A stretch of DNA of 64,000 nucleotides from Lucifuga dentata. Its lineage: Eukaryota > Chordata > Actinopteri > Ophidiiformes > Bythitidae. This document shows, one piece after another, positions 56,501 to 64,000 of this stretch. The notes under the pieces are model-generated. The model was not told the DNA's origin and searched no databases. It saw only the letters and a program-made list of their open reading frames with translations. Made by a program: the position numbers and the translations under genes. Numbering within the stretch: the first letter of the stretch is position 1; every line of letters begins with the position of its first letter. Location of the stretch: assembly GCA_014773175.1 (NCBI GenBank), contig VXCM01005040.1, positions 1-64,000 on the forward strand, given 5' to 3'.

Positions 56501-59500
56501 AAAGAGGAAGAATATGAGTAAAGGAGGAATAAGAAGGAAAAGAGGAAGAATATGAGTAAAGGAGGAAGAAGAGAAGGAAAAGAGGAAGAATATGAGTAAA
56601 GGAGGAAAAATAGAATGAAACGATGATGTATATAAGTAAAGGAGGAAGAAGAGAAGGAAAGGAGGAAAATATAAAGGAGGAAGAAAAGGAGAAAGAAGGA
56701 AGGGAAAGAGGTATATAAGTAAAGGAGAAAGAAGAAAGGGAGGAAGTAGACAGAAACTAGACATGTCTACATTTTCTGCCTCTCACCTGGAACATTTTCT
56801 CTGTGGCCAGGTAAGTCCCATAGGGTGGCAAGAGTAGGTTCTGTGGTGTTAAGGATGGCTGCTATGGTGTCAGCTAATCAGCTGTGAGCAGTCTTTGTGC
56901 CTCCCCATTCCTGTGTACAGAATTACCAATATTTTGTGATTTACGCAAAACTTACTCATCAGATAATTACCAAAAGTCATGTTGCTAGAGTGGTTGCTTT
57001 GGTATTGTTGCTGGTTGCCAGGGCAGGTGCTATGGTGCCCGGGCCAGTTGCTATGATGGGTGGTTGCTGAGATGGTTGTTACAGTGTTTTGGCCATTTGC
57101 TATGGTGTTTGGGGCAGTTAATTTCACATTATGGGTGGTTGCTAGGCCAGTTGCTATAGTGTTCTGGGCTATTTCTAGGCCAGGTGTTATGGTGTATAGT
57201 GCAGTTGTTATGATGTTCTGAATGGTTGTTAGGGTGGTTGCTATGGTGATTGGATCAGTTACTAGAGTGCGTGTGTTTCAGAGTAAGTCCCTATTTGTGT
57301 TAATAAGTGTATGTGTGCATGTCTCTGTGTCTTTGGCGAGACTAGATTTACACTACCATGCACATGCAACCTGATTCCGATTTTTTTGTGCATATGCGAC
57401 ACGTATTAGATGCGCTTCCTGAAGATGTAAATGGTAAAAAGCCACCTGAAATTGGATATGCTCAGATCCTATTTGGGACACTTCAATATATGGAAATAAA
57501 TCGGATACGTATCGGTTATCCGCCAATGTGACTGCTGTCTAAATACACAGATCGGAATTTCCTTCCCATTCCGACTCCGACGTCACGTTCTGTCTTATCT
57601 GCATATGAATGATGTAAGCGATCAATACGATGATCGCTCTCTGTAAACAGAAATGGAGGACATACTGCTTATATGAGACATGATGATGTGTGTTTATGTC
57701 AAATAGACGTGTTAGTGTGTGATAACAGGCTCCTGTTACAGCAGCAAAACTCCAATTCCACCTGCTTCTCCTCCGTGATTGCCTGATGAACATATGTGTC
57801 CTGATGGAGAGATAAATGCTCAGACAACGTATCAGATGTTTCTCTCTGCATGTGAAAGTTTTAACTGCTGATTATATTTTAAACAATTCGCTCATCCACT
57901 GAAGTGTTTTGTTTACATCCGTCTCAGAATGTACGCATGCGTAGCTGCATCTGCTGCTACAGGTAAAAGCCATGTAAATACAGGTATCAGATATGAGCCA
58001 CTTAAAAAAGAAAATGTAAATACGCTGAACAAAACATCAGATACCGGCAGAAAATCGGAATTGGGCATCAAGACTTGTAGTGTAAATCCAGCCTTTGTTT
58101 TACCCATCTGTGGGATTGTGTATGTGAGTCACTGGTTGTCCCTATCTGTATCAGTAATTATGTGCGTGCGTGCATGCCCACACACAATGGGGCTTGTGTG
58201 CTTGTGTGTGTCTGTGTGTCTCTGCATGAAAAATTGAGCCAAAATTGTAGGAGGATATATGAAAAAACTTTGTAACAAATTCAAAATGGCAGCAAAGGCC
58301 TAGGTCTAGTCACTCAGAAAAGGGCATGGCCTATATGGGTGGATAGGCCACGCCCTTTTCTGTGTGACTAGATTTTTCCACTATCCACGATTATCGGCCT
58401 TTTCTGCCATTTATTTATATGGGTGGATACATGTAGACCCAAGGAATCTGGAAGAGACTTTTGAATTATTATTGAATTATTATTATCAATTATTGAGTTT
58501 TGGCCAAAATGTTAAAGTAGTTATTACAGCGCCACCATCAGGCTGACTGGTGTAATTTGTGTTATTTGTGTAATTTAGTAATTTGTTTTTCCTATGTAGT
58601 GGATGAGCTTATCAACACGTCTAAGTTTGGTTGCTGCAGCTTTTATGGTTTCTGAGATTCAGACACTTTAATGAGCAGTAGAGGCAAAAACACAAATGTT
58701 AAACAAATTGCTGTAGTTCAATAACCATAAGTCCAATCACAAACATTTTTACACCAGGAGGAACAACAGGCTCTGCTGAATGTGTTTGTTATAATCTGTG
58801 AAAAAAACTCTGGAAATTCAGAGTAAAACCAAGTAAAACACAGGAAAAAGTCACTTTCAACTTCACGTCTATGGAGCCATTTTACATCAGAGTCAGTGGG
58901 GCTTGAAAGGGTCAGTTCAGGCTTTAAGCTCAAAAACTATAAATCTGAACTTTTTAAATGTTGATGATGTTTTCAGAGAGAGGAGAATTTTCCCCATGTT
59001 TTCATATATTTTGTGTCTAGAATTGCTGGTTTTTTATGATTTTTGTGGAAACCGTTTGTTGGATTGTTACCAAAAGTCATAGCACATGATCCCGTCTGTA
59101 TGATTACTGGTGTTTATTGAATAAAAAAAAATAGGTTTACAGGAGGCAGAAGGGAAAGAAAGCCAGATATGAGAAGGAAAGGAGGAAGTATAAGAGAAAA
59201 GGAGGAAAAAAGAGAAAGGAAAGAGGAAGTAGAAAAGTGGTGAAGGAAATGTTTAGAGTTTGTGGTTGCGTTAGCACGTTGTCGTACCTTCATGTCTTCC
59301 TTCAGTGATCTCATTATGTAAAAAGTGAACCTGCTACTCCTAGTGAAGGAACAACAACGAGGTAGGCAAACAGCCCTCACAACCAATAAAAACAAACTCT
59401 CAACATAAAATAAATAAACTTTTATTTTTTCAGTTAAGGTAGATTTTTCTTCATCTAGCCCTAAATAAAATTAGAAAAATGCTTTAGGCTTTTTTTTTTT

Positions 59501-62500
59501 TTTAAACTATAGCTTGTCTACAGTACAGCTTTGTTAATGAACAGACAAGAAAAGCAAAACATTTTAAATATCAACATACATTTGTTGGTTTTCCTTGACT
59601 TTATGCACAGCATCCAACACAACAGACCTCCTGCTGCAGTGCATTGTGGGAAAAAACTTCATGCTGGAAGCAGTTTGTACTCAGGTTGTCTGCATGTTTT
59701 GTCTCTGCAGTGTGTTTGGGTTGGTGTCGGTGGTGTCGGTGGACTGTACTGCCCCCTGGAGGCTGCAGGTGAACCCACAGCTCAGCTGGTTTCACTTCAG
59801 CAGTCCTCTGCTGCTGCTGCTGCTCTATTACACTGTGTCCAGTCTGTGGAGGAACCAGGTACACCGAGTTTAACCTGAACCCTAACCAAGTTTAACCCGA
59901 ACCCTAACCAAGTTTAACCCGAACCCTAACCGAGTTTAACCCAAACCAAGTTTAACCTGAACCCTAATTGAGTTTAACCCGAACCCTAACCAAGTTTAAC
60001 CCGAATCCTAACCGAGTTTAACCCAAACCAAGTTTAACCTGAACCCTAACTGAGTTTAACCCGAACCCTAACCGAGTTTAACCCGAACCAAGTTTAACCT
60101 GAACCCTAACTGAGTTTAACCCGAACCCTAACCGAGTTTAACCCGAACCCTAACCAAGTTTAACCTGAACCCTAACCGAGAACCTAACCGAGTTTAACCC
60201 GAACCCTAGCTGAGTTTAACTCAAATTAGTAAAGCCTGAACCCGAACCCTAACCCTCACTTCATCAGTTTACTGTCAAACTCAGCCTGACACCACATCTG
60301 CAGCAGTTCGCCAAATTCCCACAAACTTTTCACAGAAATGGTCCGTTTGGAAGGACAGAACTTTTTCCAACAGTTTTCCACAAAATGTAATGTGGATATT
60401 AAATAAGCAAAGTTCTGATCCACGGTCAAAGAAAATCAGCCCAAACCCAACAGTCCATTTTCCTGTTTACACTTATACTTTATTCCAAATTGATATTTTC
60501 TGTGGGTCCATCCATCCATCCATTATCCTCTGCTCATCCGGGTCCGGGTCGTGGTGGCAGCAGACTAAGCAGACCGGCCCACACTTCCCTGTCCCCGGCC
60601 AGGCCCTCTAACTCCTTCTGGGGGAATCCGAGGCGTTCCCAGGCCAGCTGGGAGATGTAATCCCTCCAGCGTGTCCTGGATCTTCCCCGGGGCCTCTTCC
60701 CAGTTGGACGTGCCTGGAAGACCTCCCTAGGGAGTCGACCAGGGGGCATCCTTATTAGGTGCCCAAACCACCTCAACTGACTCCTTTCGATGCGGCGGAG
60801 CAGTGGATCTACTCCGAGTCCCTCCTGGATATCCGAGCTTCTCACCCTGTCCCTGAGAGTGAGCCCAGACACCCTACGGAGGAACCTCATTTCCGCCGCT
60901 TGTATCCGCGATCTTGTCCTTTCGGTCATTACCCAAAGCTCATGACCATAGGTGAGGATAGGAACGTAGATTGATTGGTAAATTGAGAGCCTCGCCTTCT
61001 GGCTCAGCTCCCTCTTCACCACGACGGTCCGCTACAGCGTCCATAGGACCTTGGACGCTGCACCAATCCGTCTATCAATCTCACGCTCCATCCTACCCTC
61101 ACTCATGAACAAGACCCCAAGATACTTAAACTTCTCCATCTGGGGTAGTGACCTGGAGGGAACAGTCCACCTTTTTCCAGCAGAGCACCATGGTCTCAGA
61201 CTTGGAGGTGCTGATTCTCATCCCAGTCGCTTCACACTCGGCCTCAAACCTGCTCAGTGCAGGTCAAAGATCACTGTCTGATGAAGCCAGCAGAACCACA
61301 TCATCTGCAAAAAGAGGAGATGCTATTCTGAGGTCACCAAACTGGACACCCTCCAATCCCTGACTGCGCCTTGATTTTCATTTTCTGTGGGTATTTCCCC
61401 TAAATTTGTCTTCTCAAGCAGATTTTCCTCCCAACAAAATCCATCAAACAATCCCAACTTTTTTTTTTCCAGCAGCTTTACAATTTTTGATTATGGTCAC
61501 ATGTATCCACAAAATAACATCAACATTCTACCAGACATTTCATTTTAACAAAATTCAGAGAGTTTTAAATTAACCATTAAAAACTTTGCCTGACGTTTTG
61601 AACATCTGTTATTGGCTGACCACAGTCACATATTTCTCAGATGATCACAGGGAATAACATGCAGAACGGGAAGGGGGCAGAGTCAGCCATGAGTAGCAAC
61701 ATCATCACTGATACCAGCAATTTTAGTTGTGATGTCAGCAGTGATGTCACAGCACAAAGGCGGAGGGAGCTGTGGAGGAGAGCGCACGATAAGCTGGAGA
61801 ACAGAGATGTATGAACACGTGCACACACATATACACACAATTACAATTCACACACACACACAAACACATATATACATAATTACACATTCACACACACTCA
61901 CACATATTGTTGTTAGAGTTGAGATGAAATGCAGTAACTATAAATAAATAAATTCATAATATAAAATAAATTACTTCCAAGATTTTTCCAGTTTTGTTTT
62001 AATTTTATCCAAATTTTACAGCATATATTTTATATTTTACAGTGTATATTTAAATTTTGATTTATCCAGCTGAGCATTAAATTTGTTTGTCACCAGATGC
62101 TGATGTCATCAACCAATGACAGCCCCTCCCACTCCTCATTAGCTCCACCCACACAGAGCACAGCTCTGGGATTGGATCTCTGCTCTACACCTCACTACTC
62201 TCTCAGCCAATCAGGTCAGTTTGTAGTTGTTCAGGATTGAAAAATTATGATTGTCATGTCATTACACAGGTACAGATACCTGTAGATACTTCAGACCAGA
62301 GCAAGTTTCAAAGTTTTATTTGTCATGATCTGTTTAAAGCTCTTCTATTCTGTCCTCAGACACTTTAGAGACGTGTGTTTTCGAAGGAGAGGGGGATGGG
62401 TGGGAGGAAGAGGAGGTGGATGGAGATCAGGAGGAAGAGGAAATGGGGAAGAGGAGGAGGAGAGAAGAGGCTGCTAGCACCTCTTCCATGGCTTTCAACT

Positions 62501-62549
62501 TCCTGTTGAAGCAGAGTTACATCTGCGCTCTGATCGCCATGATGGTAAA

Positions 62550-62606
<57 letters not shown>

Positions 62607-64000
62607 GAATGAATGTCTTTGTAAATGTGTGTCGGTCCAGGCATGGTCCATCACATACGTGTCATGGCTGACATGTGTTCTCCTCCTGTGGTCGTGCGTT
62701 CTCTGGATGATGCGAGAGCGTCGCCGCTACACACTAATGTCATCGCCATGGTTGGTTGCTTACGGCAACCTGCTCATCATCCTGCAGTACGTTTACAGCT
62801 TCCCTGCAGTACAGGAAGTTCCAGGATTGTTCCCCAAGAAGGATGATCCCTGCAGGGAACTGGCCTCTAAGGTACTACCACTAGTACTACTGCTGGTACT
62901 ACTGCTACTGCTACTACTACTGCTAATACTACTACTAGTACTACTACTACTACTACTACTACTACTGCTAATAATACTGCTAGTCCTATTGCTAATAATG
63001 CTACTATTATTACTGCTAATACTACCACTACTGCTAATAATACTGTTAGTACTACTGCTAGTCCTACTGCTGCTACTGCTAATAATACTGCTAGAACTAC
63101 TACTACTGCTAATAATACTGCTCATCCTATTGCTAATACTACTGCTAGTACTACTGCTAATACTACCACTACTGCTAATAATACTGCTGGTACTATTGCT
63201 GCTAACTACTGCTGCTGCTAATAATACTGCTAGTACTACTGCTGGCACTACTGCTAATATTATAACAGTACTACAAATACTGCTAATAACTAATACTGCT
63301 ACTACTGGGAATACTACAATAGTGGTAATAGTATTGCTAATATTACAACAGTACTAATACTACTGCCAGTACTTCTGGAAGTTTGTAAAAGTAGGATTAG
63401 ATGTGATTGATGTGGGTTTTTGATCTTATTAAAAAATAAATATAAGTATAATATATAAAATATATAATATAATGAGCTGATTTCATTTCATTGTGTTTAG
63501 TGTGATTATTACAGAAGTTTTTTGTGTAATTGTATTAATTTTTAATAAGTATAATGAAGAATCTTTGGTTGCAGTTGGTGTGTCTGTTGACCTTCTGGTT
63601 GCTGCTGCGTCAGGCACTGATGGAGAAGAGAGAGAGACAGGAAAACAGTCAGACAGACACACACCTGTCTGTCATCACCGTCCACACTGCAGGTAAGACA
63701 GGTGTCTGACTGGTATGTTTACATTGTCGCTGTACTCTGATTGTCTGTGTGCTCTGATTAAAGTAATAATGTAAGACATACAGAATTAACAGGACTCTAT
63801 GTTTCTCTGAACATATATGATCTATGCATGTAATCAGATTATGTGGAGGTGAGTTACTCTGATTCAAAAGTTGACATGCCTCCATTTACTATCACATAAT
63901 CCAGATTCACTCGGAGTAAGATTAGTTGGATGTATGTAGATTTCAATATAATTATGACCTTTGAAACAAATAATTTGTTGCCTTAATTAGAATATAATCA
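46681..64000 (+). CDS. piezo2: Piezo-type mechanosensitive ion channel, N-terminal part (runs off window)
   Basis: Exons: 46681-46744, 51756-51851, 53059-53166, 53260-53302, 54007-54127, 54372-54910 (with a 309-N gap), 55618-55831, 59711-59858, 61641-61808, 62097-62214, 62360-62544, 62641-62871, 63575-63692, in phase apart from the gap. Matches to the PIEZO2 N-terminus: MSSDLAAGLLFRVLLPLSL, LRYNGFTLVY, GSDAGSAVRQVFPDIG, MVGNMMTAGGKVLLTALLG, VLCTWWAW, then KQSYICALIAMM, AWSITYVSWLTCVLLLWSC, YGNLLIILQYVYSF and LTFWLLLRQ. These are the first blade helices of a trimeric cation channel opened by membrane tension. Adjacency to gnal, as at human 18p11, favours piezo2 over piezo1. The acidic exons 6 and 11 are cytoplasmic linkers, and exon 6 holds a poly-Glu run broken by the gap. 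The pore is outside the window. Teleosts can have two piezo2 copies; I cannot say which this is. Confidence 0.9.
47540..48345. repeat. Diverged duplicated block in piezo2 intron 1
   Basis: A segment with GAGCGGT...GAATTCAGCTGTG and GGTAAAAAGTAGTC at about 47565-47615 recurs in altered form at about 48060-48115. It is followed by a (GTTATAT)n run (48165-48240) and GCACACCAAAAGTCTGGCCC (48271-48290), which recurs at 51221. Confidence 0.5.
49420..51175 (-). mobile_element. 5'-truncated LINE with reverse transcriptase remnant
   Basis: On the minus strand, 51168-50704 encodes reverse transcriptase: FFLDLKKALDTVNQSILLSK, GPLLFMLYVNDLPSV and MYADDTVIYVHV (YADD box). After a break, 50400-50190 gives LIDSN..., FNLANFRFTRNN and MFMHSMIISH. 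The 3' end near 49430 is A-rich, as expected for a LINE tail. Frameshifts, stops and two single-N joins make it non-functional as assembled. It lies in piezo2 intron 1. Confidence 0.8.
51219..51262. repeat. Hairpin, 16-bp perfect arms
   Basis: GTGCACACCAAAAGTC and its exact complement flank a 12-nt centre, directly beside the LINE 5' break. A single arm occurs near 48271. Confidence 0.85.
51355..51605 (-). mobile_element. L2-like LINE 3'-end repeat
   Basis: CATCCATC..., GGCTGGAACCTATCCCAG, AGGTCACCAGCCTATCACAG and GTTTAGAGTTTCTAAATCAC follow the order of the very common teleost CATCCATC...GGGCAATTTAGAG repeat associated with L2-type LINE tails. Not coding. Confidence 0.6.
51835..52350 (+). 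repeat. Splice-donor minisatellite of piezo2 exon 2
   Basis: About 11 copies of a 38-45-bp unit containing CAATACAGGTAYCAATACAC and GATCAATCACCCAGCA. The first copy is the real exon end (CTCCAATACAG|GTACC, donor at 51852). Several later copies also repeat the preceding coding bases CCCAGCACCTCCTCC. Confidence 0.93.
52825..53058 (+). repeat. Minisatellite running into the piezo2 exon 3 acceptor
   Basis: About nine copies of a 24-28-bp unit GTTTCCTTGGTAACAGTGGA. The last two read TTTCCTAG|GTAAC; the final one is the working acceptor (exon start 53059), the other (53028) an identical competitor 31 bp upstream. Confidence 0.9.
54462..54770. other. Assembly gap (309 Ns) inside the piezo2 exon 6 poly-Glu run
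   Basis: GAG triplets lie on both sides. If the N count were literal, the frame would shift from GAG (Glu) to GGA (Gly) after the gap, which contradicts the clear downstream Piezo frame, so the gap length is only an estimate. Confidence 0.95.
54911..55490 (+). repeat. Minisatellites after the piezo2 exon 6 donor
   Basis: From the donor itself (GTAAGATGATATGGTACGAT) an array of about 40-bp units (ATGATAGGATACGATCAATA and CGATATGATACAGTACAGTA) runs to about 55300. Then come three copies of a CATGTAATATACATGTAATA unit (55375-55490). Confidence 0.9.
55890..56390 (+). repeat. Dispersed repeat family, copy B
   Basis: Counterpart of 44990-45640, with the same block order. Located in piezo2 intron 7. 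Confidence 0.6.
56390..56760 (+). repeat. Purine-rich minisatellite
   Basis: Seven or more copies of a 40-45-bp unit with GAATATGAGTAAAGGAGGAA and GAAGAGAAGGAAAAGAG. A shorter related stretch lies at 59160-59235. Confidence 0.88.
56985..57265 (+). repeat. Degenerate GGTTGCTATGGTG repeat
   Basis: About twelve irregular units of GTTGCTATGGTG, GTTGCTAGG and GTTGTTAGGGTGG. Confidence 0.75.
57340..58094. mobile_element. MITE with GGMTRGATTTACACTAC inverted ends, about 755 bp
   Basis: Left GACTAGATTTACACTACC and right (reverse complement) AGGCTGGATTTACACTACAA. Matching inner blocks ATTCCGATTTTT and AAAATCGGAATT also face each other. No coding capacity; superfamily not assigned. Confidence 0.65.
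58306..58371. repeat. Palindrome, 29-bp near-perfect arms
   Basis: CTAGTCACTCAGAAAAGGGC...GGCCTAT is mirrored by ATAGGCC...GCCCTTTTCTGTGTGACTAG around an 8-nt loop, with about three mismatches. Confidence 0.85.
59865..60260 (+). repeat. Telomere-like minisatellite after the piezo2 exon 8 donor
   Basis: About 17 copies of a 22-bp unit GAGTTTAACCCGAACCCTAA (with AAGTTT and CTGAAC variants), starting 7 bp inside the intron (CAG|GTACACCGAGTTTAACC). Confidence 0.92.
60500..61378 (-). mobile_element. 5'-truncated LINE, C-terminal reverse transcriptase region
   Basis: On the minus strand: FADDVVLLASS near 61300, then a frameshifted stretch, then a 162-residue open frame (61022-60534) with LSQKARLSIYQSIYVPILTY, MRFLRRVSGLTLRDRVRSS and RWRDYISQLAWERLG. 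This is the very common teleost LINE C-terminus. It ends in a CATCCATCCATCC tail on the plus strand (60510-60523). It lies in piezo2 intron 8. Confidence 0.85.
62553..62604. repeat. (CA)n microsatellite after the piezo2 exon 11 donor
   Basis: Twenty-six CA units starting about 8 bp into the 96-bp intron. Confidence 0.97.
62872..63375 (+). repeat. TACTACTGCTAATAC trinucleotide-based array after piezo2 exon 12
   Basis: About 500 bp of TACTAC, TGCTAA and TGCTAG blocks start exactly at the donor (AAG|GTACTACCACTAGTA). The leucine-rich extension of the exon 12 frame (LLLVLLLLLL...) comes from reading through into this intron. Confidence 0.92.

Noticed and set aside
59865..60260. Interstitial telomere from a chromosome fusion
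   Set aside because: The unit is 22 bp with a single CCCTAA, not tandem TTAGGG/CCCTAA.
62416..63357. 313-aa leucine-rich membrane protein
   Set aside because: It joins piezo2 exons 11 and 12 through two repeat-filled introns (CA and TACTAC arrays). The real frame is the spliced one.

Overview
The window is nuclear DNA from a ray-finned fish, most likely a percomorph teleost. The genes are split into many short exons with GT/AG introns. (CA)n, (GT)n and (CTGT)n microsatellites are everywhere, and there is a tRNA-derived SINE, L2-like and other LINE pieces, and hAT, piggyBac and Harbinger-type DNA transposon remnants. Nothing is bacterial or viral. It is a draft short-read assembly: there are two N-gaps and thirteen isolated single Ns, six of which are flanked by, or start, an exact 62-67 bp sequence repeat.

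Layout. Positions 1-10.75 kb are intergenic: the edge of a piggyBac-like element, a LINE scrap, several minisatellites (one of 2 kb) and no convincing gene. From 10.76 to 15.98 kb (minus) lies gcm2, complete in 8 coding exons (482 aa with the assembly as given). From 17.2 to 33.1 kb (plus) lies sycp2l, divergent from gcm2 and reconstructed here as 25 coding exons in one frame (687 aa). From 35.1 to 44.3 kb (plus) lies a G-protein alpha-olf gene, gnal-like, in 12 exons (378 aa). From 46.7 kb to the right edge (plus) lie the first 13 coding exons of a Piezo channel gene, piezo2-like, which continues past the window.

Context. GCM2 and SYCP2L are neighbours on human chromosome 6p24, while GNAL and PIEZO2 are neighbours on 18p11. 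Here the two pairs are directly adjacent. The four genes share no pathway: a developmental transcription factor, a meiotic axis protein, a cAMP-coupled G protein and a mechanosensitive channel.

The most striking pattern is that tandem repeats are anchored on splice junctions. At several exons (sycp2l exons 2, 16, 17 and 20 in my numbering; piezo2 exons 2 and 3) the repeat unit contains the exon edge plus the splice site, so the intron holds many decoy copies of the real donor or acceptor. Other introns carry (AC)n just after the donor and (GT)n just before the acceptor, an arrangement known in teleosts to bridge splice sites by RNA pairing. Further oddities are a 1.1-kb inverted repeat, a perfect 61-bp palindrome, and a hAT element with an intact 8-bp target duplication inside a minisatellite.
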